Assembly: GCF_032678705.1 (NCBI RefSeq)
Contig: NZ_JAVTSS010000002.1
Coordinates: 1,426,001-1,490,000, forward strand
DNA: 64,000 nt
Direction of reading: 5' to 3'
Origin: Pedobacter frigiditerrae
GTDB taxonomy: Bacteria > Bacteroidota > Bacteroidia > Sphingobacteriales > Sphingobacteriaceae
The notes beneath the pieces were generated by a model, which saw only the letters and a list, made by a program, of their open reading frames with translations, was not told where the DNA came from and did not search any database. The position numbers were made by a program, and so were the translations under genes. Positions 1-8,915 of the stretch are shown piece by piece; position 1 is the stretch's first letter, and every line of letters begins with the position of its first letter.

Positions 1-2
1 CA

Positions 3-803
3 ATAAATTTTACTGATTCAATTCCGAAAAATCTTGAAATTGTTCCTGTGGTTTTCATTGTTAATGAAGTCCTAAAAACACAAAGTGATGCACAAGTAGA
101 ACAATTAGCCTATAATATTTTGGCTTTTGTAAAATCAAAAGTGCTACAATCTGGGCAAAAGGATTATGAAGAGTTGCAGATAGATTGTGATTGGACGGCA
201 ACCACCAGAACCAAATATTTCGAATTGCTTAAGAAGCTAAAAACAAATAATAAAACGAGGCTTTTATCCTCAACATTAAGGTTACATCAATTAAAAAATC
301 AAGAGAAAAGTGGAATTCCGCCAGTTGATAAAGTTTTATTGATGTGTTATAATATGGGTAATCTTCGTCAGTATGGAACGCAAAATTCAATTTTAGATGT
401 ACCTGAACTTAAAAAATATGCAGGTGAAAATCTTGGTTTTTATCCGATGGATATTGATGTTGCTCTGCCCTTATTTTCTTGGAGCGTAGTTTTTAGAAAC
501 AAACAATATGCAGGAATTTCAAAAAGAGTTAGCTTATCAGATTTGAAAAAATCAGCGTTGTTTAGCTTGCAAAAAGATGGGTTATATCTTGCCAAAACAG
601 ATTTACCAGCTTTCGGATTAAGCAGAAATGATGAGGTAAGATATGAAGAAAGTAAGGTAGAAGACCTCAAAAAAACGGCTGAATATTTATCATCTTATTT
701 ATCAGAAAAACCAATAAATTTAATCTACTACCACCTAGATAAAAATCTACTTAAAAATTATGAAATCACTCAATTGGAAGAAATCGCTAATATTTTGCGT
801 TAG
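3..803 (+). CDS. TIM-barrel-like hypothetical protein, 5' end cut by window edge
   Basis: The reading frame is open back to the first bases of the window, so the true start lies outside; a GTG at 48 is only an internal possibility. The visible part is about 266 residues. The stretch around QIDCDWTATTRTKYFELLKK, then STLRLHQLKN, then PPVDKVLLMCYNMGNLRQYG looks like the strand-loop pattern of glycosidase-like barrels of the DUF3142 type, where an acidic QxDxD motif is followed by a VDxxxxMxYxMG motif. That family link is from memory of the pattern and is tentative. The 3' end overlaps the next gene by 44 bases in another frame, which suggests the two are translated together. Confidence 0.6.
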   Translation: MNFTDSIPKNLEIVPVVFIVNEVLKTQSDAQVEQLAYNILAFVKSKVLQSGQKDYEELQIDCDWTATTRTKYFELLKKLKTNNKTRLLSSTLRLHQLKNQEKSGIPPVDKVLLMCYNMGNLRQYGTQNSILDVPELKKYAGENLGFYPMDIDVALPLFSWSVVFRNKQYAGISKRVSLSDLKKSALFSLQKDGLYLAKTDLPAFGLSRNDEVRYEESKVEDLKKTAEYLSSYLSEKPINLIYYHLDKNLLKNYEITQLEEIANILR

Positions 804-3255
804 TTTTTTTGCCGTTTTTTTTGGCGAATTAGCTGTGAATATTGCTTGCGGACCAGAACAAGACCCATACGATTATTATGTTTCTTACTTCCACAATAAT
901 GTACAGGGTGACCAATACAAACCTTTTGCTTTTAATGGGCTGTTATTCTTAAATAGTGAAGATGATGTTTGGGCTGAAGAGAATGTAAATAGTGCTGAGT
1001 GGGCAAAATATTTAGGCGTAAAGCTAAAAGATGTTCGTAAGATAATGTACGAGTTAGATAGTGCCTCTGATGTCAGATTAAAAAAGGCATCTTTTAAATG
1101 GACATCCACATTACCAGATAGCTTAAAGAAAAACAATTTTTTAGCCGCTTTAAGTAAAAATAAAGCTGCATTAAACTATTACAGGTTGCTAAAACAATGT
1201 GAACCTATGATTTCGCATATCTATGGTTCTTGGACTCAACCAATAGTTGATAGTGTTTTCTTAATGAAATGTGCTGATAAAAACTTAGCGCTTCTACCTA
1301 ACTTTAAAGATGATTTTCTAAAACTGAGATACGCTTATCAAATTCAAAGAATGTATCGTTATGCAGGCAATAAGCAGCAGAGTAAAATGGTGTATGAGAA
1401 ATACATTGCCAATAATCCTTCAACTAGCGCTGTTAAAGGTTGGGCAATTTCACAATATGCGGGTATAATTAGAGCTGAAGGTAAAGCTGATGAAGCAGCC
1501 TTTTTATTTTCTAAGGTTTTTGCAAGCAATCCAGAAAGACGGATAGTGGCTTATAGAAATTATTTTTGGACAAGTGCTAAAATGGATGATGTATTGAAAT
1601 TTGCTAAAAGTGAGGATGAGAAAGCTAATATTTATGCAATTAATGGGTTTAAGAAGCCAGATTCTGAGATACAGTTAGTTAAAGATGTTTATGAATGTAA
1701 TCCAGCAAACCAATTAGTGGGTGCATTGGTAATTAGAGAAGTGAATAAGCTGGAGCAAAATCTGTTAGAGCGATCTCCTATGGCTTACGATTATTTTTCT
1801 GCCTCTATATATGGGAATTATTTTAATTATGGTAAAAATGCAGATAGTTTGAAAACTGCTAACTTAAAACACCTAAAAGTAGTAAGAGATTTTGCCACTA
1901 GGATAGCTAACGAGAAAAAATATATCGAACCAGATTTTGGTAATATTACCGCTGCTTACTTGTCGTGGATAGAACATAATGATGTTTTAGCTATGAAATA
2001 TTTGAATAAGGTTAATCTAGAAAAATTATCTCCTAAGCTAAAAGACCAATATCGCATAACAGAATTGTTAGTTAAAGCCAATCAGATTAAAAAAGGAAAT
2101 AATTTTAATGAAAATGAACTTTTACCTGCATTAAAATGGCTTGATGAAAAACGTTTAGAAGAAAACCCAGTACAACCAAAGGATTCAGAGTACTATTATG
2201 GCTGGAATGAAGGTGAAAAAAGTCGTTATACTATTACAACCAGAAATTTTTACCAGCAAGTCTTAGCTCCAGCTTATACAAAATTGGGCGATACGGCAAA
2301 AGCTGCGTTGGCAATGTTAAAAGGCGATGCAAAATATAAATTGCTAAAAAATATGAAGTTTAAAAAATCATTAAGCTATCAAACTACTATGTATTGGATG
2401 CAAAGCTTAAGCGAAAATACATTAGATAAAATTGCGACTTATAAAACTAAAACAGCTATAGATAATTTCGATGGTTTACTTGCAAAAAGTCTTAATCAAT
2501 TTAGTAGTGATGATTTTTATGAACTGCAAGGAACTGCTCATCTACGTGCACACCAATATGCAAAGGCCATAGAATGTTTCAATAAACTGTCTAAAACTTA
2601 TAAATATTGGATGCCTGAAGAGTGGGAATGGTTAGATAACGGTAAACATTTAGTTCATAAACAATATGCTAATGCCTTTGCAGAAACGGTAACGGATTAT
2701 CCTAAAAAATATGTAAACAAACCTAACCGCTTAAACAAGAAAACCTTTGCAAAAAAAATGCTAAACTTACAAAGACTAGCAAATACAGATAAAAAGAATG
2801 CAGCGCAATATTATTATCAAATGGCAAAAGGACTTTATCAAACTGGAGAATTTGGCAACGCTTGGTTTTTTATAAGTTATGATTGGCGAATTTTTGCTAA
2901 CCAGAATAGAGGGAAATACGATTACAATTCAGATTATAAATTAGCTTTGAAAGCCAAGGAATACTTCGAAAAAGCTAGAGAATTAAGCAAAGACGCAAAC
3001 TTTAAAGCTAAATGTACTTTTATGCTAGCTAGGTGCGAACAGAAAAAAATACTGCAAAAATATGATGCTATAACCTGGAATGAAACTGAAGATTATGAAA
3101 AGTTAGGTAAGGAGCAAGACCGCATTTACACAAGAATGAACTCAGAAAACCCATACTTCGCAGAGATGAAAAATCAATATGCTAAAACACCATTTTACAA
3201 AACCGCAGTAAACGAGTGCAGTTATTTAAAAGACTTTTTGAAGAGAAGTCAATAG
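760..3255 (+). CDS. secreted TPR-like repeat protein
   Basis: The product has 831 residues and begins with a basic N-terminus and a hydrophobic stretch (about residues 9-28) ending NIACGPEQD. This is a signal peptide, possibly of the lipoprotein kind, although asparagine at -3 is not a standard lipobox. The body is helical and rich in Tyr, Lys and Asn, with TPR-like turns such as YRYAGNKQQSKMVYEKY, AHLRAHQYAKAIECFNKL and YQMAKGLYQTGEFGNAWFF. No catalytic motif is visible. It overlaps the barrel-like gene upstream by 44 bases, implying translational coupling and a shared role at the cell envelope. Its last codons (RSQ-stop) are built from the first units of a seven-base repeat that continues into the spacer. 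Confidence 0.75.
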   Translation: MKSLNWKKSLIFCVSFFAVFFGELAVNIACGPEQDPYDYYVSYFHNNVQGDQYKPFAFNGLLFLNSEDDVWAEENVNSAEWAKYLGVKLKDVRKIMYELDSASDVRLKKASFKWTSTLPDSLKKNNFLAALSKNKAALNYYRLLKQCEPMISHIYGSWTQPIVDSVFLMKCADKNLALLPNFKDDFLKLRYAYQIQRMYRYAGNKQQSKMVYEKYIANNPSTSAVKGWAISQYAGIIRAEGKADEAAFLFSKVFASNPERRIVAYRNYFWTSAKMDDVLKFAKSEDEKANIYAINGFKKPDSEIQLVKDVYECNPANQLVGALVIREVNKLEQNLLERSPMAYDYFSASIYGNYFNYGKNADSLKTANLKHLKVVRDFATRIANEKKYIEPDFGNITAAYLSWIEHNDVLAMKYLNKVNLEKLSPKLKDQYRITELLVKANQIKKGNNFNENELLPALKWLDEKRLEENPVQPKDSEYYYGWNEGEKSRYTITTRNFYQQVLAPAYTKLGDTAKAALAMLKGDAKYKLLKNMKFKKSLSYQTTMYWMQSLSENTLDKIATYKTKTAIDNFDGLLAKSLNQFSSDDFYELQGTAHLRAHQYAKAIECFNKLSKTYKYWMPEEWEWLDNGKHLVHKQYANAFAETVTDYPKKYVNKPNRLNKKTFAKKMLNLQRLANTDKKNAAQYYYQMAKGLYQTGEFGNAWFFISYDWRIFANQNRGKYDYNSDYKLALKAKEYFEKARELSKDANFKAKCTFMLARCEQKKILQKYDAITWNETEDYEKLGKEQDRIYTRMNSENPYFAEMKNQYAKTPFYKTAVNECSYLKDFLKRSQ

Positions 3256-3316
3256 TCTTAAGTCAGCAGTCCTGAGTCTGTTTTTACTCAAGACTTTGGA
3301 CTATTGACTCTAGACT
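3247..3316. repeat. heptad-phased palindrome, AGTC words
   Basis: Five units starting AGTC lie exactly seven bases apart at 3247, 3254, 3261, 3268 and 3275. The opposite arm (3286-3316) is a run of GACT-ended words at the same spacing. Aligned as reverse complements, the arms match five bases, mismatch two, and repeat that pattern. The element overlaps the stop codon of the upstream gene and sits between convergent genes, so it may also act as a bidirectional terminator. Confidence 0.75.
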
Positions 3317-3322
3317 GTGCCA

Positions 3323-4243
3323 TTAGGCACGAGTATCATTATTATGAAAAATACTTAAGTAACTTTCGTATCTGCTTACTTCAATTTCGCCTTCTTCAAC
3401 AGCTTTAATTACTGCACAACCTGGTTCGTTTACATGGCGGCAATTGTTAAAACGGCACTGGTTTAAACGCTCCCGCATCTCCACAAAATAATGGCTTAGT
3501 TCTTCAGGCTTAATGTCAAAAACACCTAATTCCCTAATTCCAGGGGTGTCAATTAAGTAGCCGCCAAAAGGTAAAGTATGCATTTCGGCAAATGTTGTGG
3601 TGTGCTGACCTTTGTCGCTCCAATCAGATATTTCGCCAGTTTTAATCTCGAAACCAGGTAACAAAGCATTAATTAAACTAGATTTTCCAACACCAGAATG
3701 ACCAGAGAATAAAGTCGTTTTATCTTTTAATAAATCTTTAATTTGGTCAACGTTTGTGCCTTTTAAAGCAGAAACTTCATAACAAGGATAGCCGATTTTC
3801 TCGTAAATGGCTTTGTACTCGGCCAAAAATTCTAAGCCTTGTTTGCTAAATAAATCTAGCTTGTTAAATATTAAACAAGTGGGAATACTATAAGCTTCAG
3901 AAGTCACTAAAAAACGGTCTATAAAACCTAAAGAAGTTCGTGGCGAAGCCAAGGTTACAATAAGAAAAGCTTGGTCTAAATTGGCGGCAATAATCTGTGC
4001 TTGTTTACTTAGATTAATCGATTTGCGGATAATGTAATTCTTTCTATCCTGCAATGTATCAATTACACCAGTTTCTGCATTTGGCTCTAATTCGAAACCA
4101 ACTTTATCGCCAACGGCAATCGGATTAGTGGTTTGTATACCCTGAATCCTAAATTTACCCTTAATACGGCAATCGTAGGTTTTACCATCTTCGGCGTAAA
4201 CTTGGTACCAACTCCCTGTAGATTTAATGACTAATCCTTGCAT
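3323..4243 (-). CDS. rsgA: ribosome small subunit-dependent GTPase A
   Basis: RsgA is the circularly permuted GTPase that acts in late maturation of the 30S subunit. In order, the sequence shows an N-terminal OB-fold (residues about 1-65), the G4 motif NKLD near 125, the P-loop GHSGVGKSSL near 182-191, the G3 motif DTPGIRELG near 232, and a C-terminal zinc knuckle with Cys and His in CRFNNCRHVNEPGC. The G4-G1-G3 order is diagnostic. The ATG at 4243 gives the family N-terminus MQGLVIKS; a TTG three codons upstream is less likely. Length (306 residues) is normal. It is convergent with the TPR-like gene. Confidence 0.97.
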   Translation of the reverse strand: MQGLVIKSTGSWYQVYAEDGKTYDCRIKGKFRIQGIQTTNPIAVGDKVGFELEPNAETGVIDTLQDRKNYIIRKSINLSKQAQIIAANLDQAFLIVTLASPRTSLGFIDRFLVTSEAYSIPTCLIFNKLDLFSKQGLEFLAEYKAIYEKIGYPCYEVSALKGTNVDQIKDLLKDKTTLFSGHSGVGKSSLINALLPGFEIKTGEISDWSDKGQHTTTFAEMHTLPFGGYLIDTPGIRELGVFDIKPEELSHYFVEMRERLNQCRFNNCRHVNEPGCAVIKAVEEGEIEVSRYESYLSIFHNNDTRA

Positions 4244-4262
4244 AAAGCACAAATGTAAGAAA

Positions 4263-4290
4263 ATGTAAGATGTAAGATGGAAAATGTGCG
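4263..4290. repeat. heptad repeat, ATG-word single arm
   Basis: Four words beginning ATG (ATGTAAG twice, then ATGGAAA and ATGTGCG) follow each other at exact seven-base steps just upstream of the rsgA start. The same words recur at 8922 and 14336. No convincing opposite arm is seen here. Confidence 0.6.
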
Positions 4291-4309
4291 TAGGATTATT
4301 TTGAAAAGC

Positions 4310-4445
4310 AAATGCAGTGTTTCAATTTGAGGATAGTCCTGCCATTCGCTTCAATCTTTCACCCCTAAATCCCCTGAAGGGGACTTTGGTAAAAGGATTT
4401 ACGCTACTGTCAGGTTTAGAGACACAAGCCTGTGCAAGGAACCAA
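4310..4445. repeat. composite intergenic repeat with CCCCTGAAGGGG palindrome
   Basis: A non-coding block between the HEAT-like gene and rsgA. It contains an inverted pair around AAATCCCCTGAAGGGGACTT, a type of short palindrome common between genes in Bacteroidota, plus TAGTCCTGCCATTCGC-like flanks that resemble parts of the blocks near 5100 and 22720. No gene is supported in it. Confidence 0.4.
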
Positions 4446-4447
4446 AA

Positions 4448-4867
4448 CTACCTGTCCAAATACTTTAATGCGTAAGCAGCATTTTTGCTAACCAATTCAT
4501 TGCTATGGTTAAGGTAGGTTTTTACCAGCTCTATGTATTTTTTCTGACCAGTAAAGGGAATTAAGATTAATGTGTTGGCTAAAATGGCTTCGTCTTCTTC
4601 AAATACATCAATTAAACCCTCTAAAGAAACATTGATGCTTGAGTTTGCCAAAAAGATGTTTTCAATTGCTCTAAAAATCTCTCTAACAAGCTGCGGATTT
4701 GTTTCATACAAAACAATGTCAACTAGTTTAGTAGCACATTCTTCTAGCTCGTCTATTGATAATTGCTTAAATTCAATCAAATCATCAAGCTGATTTAAAC
4801 AAGACATTTTTGACTCGAAAGAACCGTATTCAATTCCGCCTAAAATATCATAAACCTTATCTTCCAT
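4448..4867 (-). CDS. small HEAT-like helical protein
   Basis: A 139-residue, acidic, all-helical protein with no signal peptide. Pairs of helices such as LVREIFRAIENIFLANSS and YIELVKTYLNHSNELVSKNAAYALKYL have the spacing of HEAT/ARM repeats. The last one (NELVSKNAAYALKYL) is a typical HEAT turn. Such small soluble HEAT proteins are often binding or immunity-type proteins, but no partner is visible nearby. It stands alone, with repeat-rich spacers on both sides. Function unknown. Confidence 0.65.
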   Translation of the reverse strand: MEDKVYDILGGIEYGSFESKMSCLNQLDDLIEFKQLSIDELEECATKLVDIVLYETNPQLVREIFRAIENIFLANSSINVSLEGLIDVFEEDEAILANTLILIPFTGQKKYIELVKTYLNHSNELVSKNAAYALKYLDR

Positions 4868-5313
4868 TTGAGTTTTTGCTTATTGCAAATTAGTGAATTT
4901 TGAGGAATATTTCGCTTATCGGCTGGTGTCTCACCTGCAGAAACCTTTGGGTTTTGAACTAGAATAATAAGATGGTTGGTGAGACACCGACCATTAGGAC
5001 AAGCTTTATTTTTGCGATTTGTAATGCAAACTTCAATAGTAGCAAAAGCCTTTCATCTCTAAACCAGATGGTTACGAAAAGCCCCCGATTCTTCATCGGG
5101 GCTTGTAGGAACAGCGGGACAGAACCAATCCAATTATCTCTGAAGCACCTTTTCAAATAATTATTTTAAAATATGCTTAAAAAAGCCTTTTATGTTGCGA
5201 ATTTGGCAACTACTAAACCGTTTTAATAAAAAATTAAAATTATTTTCAAATAATACTTGACATTGTAAAAAATAATCGCCTACTTAGCGGTGTAGAAAAT
5301 ACACTAAGAAAAA
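4868..5313. other. gene-free stretch with several palindromes
   Basis: No gene is supported in these 446 bases. Visible structures are a pair TGGTGTCTCACC (4923-4934) and GGTGAGACACC (4977-4987), which are near-perfect reverse complements about 45 bases apart, and a CCCCGATTCTTCATCGGGG hairpin at about 5083-5101, followed by AGCGGGACAGAACC. Short frames on both strands here merely read through these repeats. The last 90 bases are very AT-rich and probably carry the thr operon promoter, but no clean consensus was found. Confidence 0.5.
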
Positions 5314-5388
5314 ATGATTTTTAACAACTCAATTATTACCACAACAACAACATTGACAACAGGCAAAAGCCTGATGGGGAAACGCTAG
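5314..5388 (+). CDS. thrL: threonine operon leader peptide
   Basis: A 24-codon frame runs from ATG 5314 to TAG 5386-5388. It carries three Ile codons and seven Thr codons, six of the Thr in the span ACC-ACA-ACA-ACA-ACA-TTG-ACA (continuing with a seventh), just as expected for a leader peptide that senses threonyl- and isoleucyl-tRNA charging. A strong terminator follows 24 bases downstream and thrA starts right after it. Known in enteric bacteria as ThrL; the protein sequence here is different, so identification rests on composition and position. Confidence 0.85.
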   Translation: MIFNNSIITTTTTLTTGKSLMGKR

Positions 5389-5411
5389 TGGTATAACTGA
5401 ACACAACATAT

Positions 5412-5449
5412 AAAGCGCTCCCGACAAAATCGGGAGCGCTTTTTTTTTA
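5412..5449 (+). terminator. thr operon attenuator hairpin
   Basis: A 13-base stem (5412-5424 pairing with 5430-5442) with a five-base loop, core AGCGCTCCCGA / TCGGGAGCGCT, followed by a run of T. It ends about 10 bases before the thrA ATG, so it can only work as a premature terminator. Part of the leader coding region (GGGG ... CGCT near 5377-5385) could pair with AGCG..CCC of the left stem as an antiterminator. Confidence 0.85.
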
Positions 5450-5459
5450 ACCTTATATC

Positions 5460-7916
5460 ATGAACATTTTAAAATTTGGCGGTACATCAGTAGGTTCAGT
5501 AGAAAGCATCAGTGCTTTGTTGAACATCTTGGCAAAAGAAAATCAGCAGCAAGAAAAACCAGTTGTGGTTTTGTCGGCAATGAGCGGTGTAACCAACTTG
5601 TTGACTTCCATGGCAGAAAAAGCTGCATTGGGACAAGATTATAATGAAGAGCTAAAAGCGATTGAGCAACGTCACTTTGAAGTGATTAGGGCTTTATTGC
5701 CTGCTTCTGCGCAAAACCCAGTTTTAACAAAGTTGAAATTGTATTTCAACGAGTTAGAAGAATTGTTGCAAGCCATTTATAATTTGCAAGAACTGAGTTT
5801 ACAAGCCAAAGATTTAGTGTTAAGTTATGGCGAACGTTGTTCTACTTTTATGGTTTGTCACATTGCCAAACAACAGTTTCCTGAAGCGGTTTTTGCAGAT
5901 GCAACACTATTCATTAAAACAGATGGCAATTTTGGTCAGGCTCGTGTAAACACTCAATTAACCGATTTTTTAGTTAAGGATTTCTACGAAAACAATGCAG
6001 GTAAAATGCTTTTTGTTACTGGTTTCATTGCTAGTAATGAAGCTAACCGTGTTACAACCTTAGGCAGAGGTGGCAGTGATTATACTGCTGCAATTTTAGG
6101 TTCGGCATTAAATGCTAGTGAAATCCAAATATGGACTGACGTTAACGGTATGATGACAGCCGACCCAAGGATTGTAAAAAAAGCTTTTCCATTGGAGGAA
6201 TTAAGTTACATCGAAGCAATGGAATTATCTTATTTCGGTGCTAAGGTAATTTATCCACCAACAATGACTCCTGCATTTTTAAAGAAAATCCCAATTGTAA
6301 TTAAAAATACCTTTGATGTAGATTTCAAAGGGACTTATATTTTACACGGTGCAAAACCATCGGCGTTGCCAATAAAAGGGATTTCTTCTATTGATGATAT
6401 CAGCATCATTAATTTAGCTGGTAGTGGAATGGTGGGTAAAGCAGGTTTTAGTGGAAGATTGTTTTCGTTATTATCTCGTGAGCAAATCAACGTAGTTTTA
6501 ATCACACAATCATCTTCTGAACATAGCATTACTTTTGCGGTAAAACCCACAGATGCAGTTAAAGCAGTTAATTTAATTGCAAAAGAGTTTGATTTAGAAC
6601 TACAAGCGAACAAATTACAAGCGCCAGAAGTTGAAGACGGCTTAGCGGTATTGGCTATTGTTGGCGAAAACATGAAACGTACACCGGGTATTTCTGGTAA
6701 GTTGTTCCACTCTTTAGGCAGAAATGGTGTAAATGTTCACGCCATTGCGCAAGGTTCATCAGAATACAATATCTCGGTAATTATTGCCAAAGGAGATTTA
6801 TCGAAAGCAGTAAATGCGGTACATGATGCTTTTTATACTGAACTGAATAAAACTTTGCACATTTTCTGTTTAGGGACTGGGAATATAGGTAAAACCTTGT
6901 TCAAACAATTACAAGTTCAAATGCCTTTCTTGGCTAAAAACAATGATTTGCAGGTAAAAATAATGGGCATTAGTAATACTCGTAAAATGCTTTTATCGCC
7001 CAATGGCATAGCATTAGAAAACTGGGAAGAAACTCTAAATACACAAGGCGAAACTGCAAACTTGGAAGATTTTGTAGCTCAAATGAAAGCAATGAACTTA
7101 CCGAACTGTGTATTTGTAGATAATACTGCTAGTCCGAAACCAGTACCATTTTACCAAGGCGTTTTCGAAGCAAGCATCTCGGTAGTTACTTGTAATAAAA
7201 TTGGTAATTCTGCAAGTTTTGCTCAGTACGAAACCTTTAAAAATACAGCTCGTAAGTTTGGTGTAGACTTCTATTACGAAACCAATGTGGGGGCAGGTTT
7301 GCCAATCATTAGAACCTTAAAAGATTTAATGATGAGTGGTGATAAAATCGCTCGTATAGAAGCCATTCTATCTGGAACAATATCTTACATTTTTAACCAC
7401 TTTAAAGGTGATGCTGCTTTCCACGAAATTGTAAAAGAAGCGCAAGAACTAGGTTACACTGAACCAGACCCACGCGATGATTTGAACGGAAAAGATTTTA
7501 TGCGTAAAATGCTAATTCTAGCTCGTGATGCTGGTTATGCTTTCGAAGAAGCTGATGTAAGCATTCAAAATATGCTGCCAGATGCGTGTTTGCAAGCACC
7601 AACAGTAGAAGAGTTTTACAGACAATTAGAATTGAATGCAGACTATTTTACCCAATTGAAACAAGAAGCAGAAGCTAGTAAAAAGGTATTGAGATATATT
7701 GGAAAACTGGAAGATGGAAAAGCATCAATCACTTTGCAAATGGTAGATGAAAACCATCCATTTTACATGCTTTCGGGAAGTGATAACATTATCTCTTTTA
7801 CAACTGACAGGTATAAGGTTAGGCCATTAGTAGTTAAAGGTCCAGGTGCTGGTGCTGAGGTTACTGCTGCGGGAGTTTTTGCAGATATCATTAATGTTGG
7901 TGGAGAAAAAGCTTAA
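5460..7916 (+). CDS. thrA: bifunctional aspartate kinase / homoserine dehydrogenase I
   Basis: The fused enzyme catalyses the first and third steps of threonine and methionine synthesis from aspartate. The kinase motif KFGGTSVGS is at residues 5-13, followed by the TTLGRGGSDYTA region. Two ACT regulatory repeats lie about residues 320-465 (SSSEHSITFAV and GSSEYNISVII). The NAD(P) Rossmann motif FCLGTGNIGKTL begins near 466, and the homoserine dehydrogenase signature YYETNVGAGLPIIRTL is near 605. The length of 818 is normal. The first gene of thrABC; the hairpin just upstream implies control by attenuation. The ACT pair suggests feedback inhibition by threonine. Confidence 0.97.
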   Translation: MNILKFGGTSVGSVESISALLNILAKENQQQEKPVVVLSAMSGVTNLLTSMAEKAALGQDYNEELKAIEQRHFEVIRALLPASAQNPVLTKLKLYFNELEELLQAIYNLQELSLQAKDLVLSYGERCSTFMVCHIAKQQFPEAVFADATLFIKTDGNFGQARVNTQLTDFLVKDFYENNAGKMLFVTGFIASNEANRVTTLGRGGSDYTAAILGSALNASEIQIWTDVNGMMTADPRIVKKAFPLEELSYIEAMELSYFGAKVIYPPTMTPAFLKKIPIVIKNTFDVDFKGTYILHGAKPSALPIKGISSIDDISIINLAGSGMVGKAGFSGRLFSLLSREQINVVLITQSSSEHSITFAVKPTDAVKAVNLIAKEFDLELQANKLQAPEVEDGLAVLAIVGENMKRTPGISGKLFHSLGRNGVNVHAIAQGSSEYNISVIIAKGDLSKAVNAVHDAFYTELNKTLHIFCLGTGNIGKTLFKQLQVQMPFLAKNNDLQVKIMGISNTRKMLLSPNGIALENWEETLNTQGETANLEDFVAQMKAMNLPNCVFVDNTASPKPVPFYQGVFEASISVVTCNKIGNSASFAQYETFKNTARKFGVDFYYETNVGAGLPIIRTLKDLMMSGDKIARIEAILSGTISYIFNHFKGDAAFHEIVKEAQELGYTEPDPRDDLNGKDFMRKMLILARDAGYAFEEADVSIQNMLPDACLQAPTVEEFYRQLELNADYFTQLKQEAEASKKVLRYIGKLEDGKASITLQMVDENHPFYMLSGSDNIISFTTDRYKVRPLVVKGPGAGAEVTAAGVFADIINVGGEKA

Positions 7917-7982
7917 AGACTAAAGAGTAATAAAGTTTAAAGAATTATAGAGATAATGATGTGATATCTCAAATCTAATAAA

Positions 7983-8912
7983 ATGAAAGAAATAAAAGTT
8001 TTTGCTCCTGCCACCGTTGCCAACGTAGTTTGTGGATTTGATGTTTTAGGTTTTGCAGTAAATGAACCTGGCGATGAAGTGGTGATGCGATTAGTGGATG
8101 AACCAGGTGTTCGTTTGTTAAAAATTACTGGCGATGATGGTCGTTTGCCATTAGATTCTGCAAAGAATACCGTAAGCGCAAGTGTGCAACATTACCTTAA
8201 ACATCTAAATAGGGAAGATGTTGGTGTAGAAATAGAATTGCATAAAAAAATGCCCATCGGCAGTGGATTAGGCTCTAGCTCGGCGAGTACAGTTGCTGGA
8301 TTATATGCCATTAATCAGTTAATGGGTAATTTATTAACCGCTAAAGAATTAGTTCCTTTTGCCATGAAAGGCGAAGAATTAGCTTGCGGTTATGGTCACG
8401 CAGACAATGTAGCACCCGCTCTAATGGGCGGTTTCGTGTTGGTTCGTAGTTATGAACCATTAGATTTAATCGCTTTGCCAACACCAAAAAATTTGTTCGC
8501 TGCTATTGTTTATCCAGAAGTTGAGGTGCCAACAAAAGATGCAAGGCAAATGATTAAGGCTAAGGTATTATTAAAAGATGCGGTTACCCAATGGGGAAAT
8601 GTAGCTGGTTTGGTAAGTGGATTGTTTTTAAACGATATCGACTTAGTGGGCAGAAGTATGAAAGATGTATTGATTGAACCAACTCGTTCTATTTTAATTC
8701 CAGGTTTTGAAACTTTAAGAGAACTAGCAATGGAAAATGGTGCAGTTGGTTTCGGGATATCGGGTTCTGGTCCGTCTGTTTTTGCGTTGGCCAAAGATGA
8801 GGCAACTGCCCGAAAAATTACTGATGCACAACAAAAACACTTAACAGAATTAAAAATCAATAGTAACGCTTACGTGTCTTCAGTAAATGCTGAGGGGCCT
8901 AAAGTAATGTAG
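7983..8912 (+). CDS. thrB: homoserine kinase
   Basis: A GHMP kinase of 309 residues that phosphorylates homoserine. The ATP-binding motif PIGSGLGSSSAST lies near residues 91-103 and the C-terminal GHMP motif GFGISGSGPSVFAL near 257-270. It starts 66 bases after thrA and precedes thrC, completing the standard pathway order. The stop codon touches the beginning of a seven-base repeat element that fills the thrB-thrC spacer. Confidence 0.97.
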   Translation: MKEIKVFAPATVANVVCGFDVLGFAVNEPGDEVVMRLVDEPGVRLLKITGDDGRLPLDSAKNTVSASVQHYLKHLNREDVGVEIELHKKMPIGSGLGSSSASTVAGLYAINQLMGNLLTAKELVPFAMKGEELACGYGHADNVAPALMGGFVLVRSYEPLDLIALPTPKNLFAAIVYPEVEVPTKDARQMIKAKVLLKDAVTQWGNVAGLVSGLFLNDIDLVGRSMKDVLIEPTRSILIPGFETLRELAMENGAVGFGISGSGPSVFALAKDEATARKITDAQQKHLTELKINSNAYVSSVNAEGPKVM

Positions 8913-8915
8913 ACA

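Noticed and set aside
760..803. Possible frameshift joining the first two genes into one
   Set aside because: The second gene has its own ATG, a good signal peptide and a different kind of domain, so a short overlap is the simpler reading.
3247..3316. CRISPR-like array
   Set aside because: The seven-base unit is far too short, there are no unique spacers, and no cas genes occur in the window.
5412..5449. Terminator of an upstream gene
   Set aside because: It is only about 10 bases before thrA and follows a Thr/Ile-rich leader, so it is an attenuator, not the end of the distant HEAT-like gene, which runs the other way.
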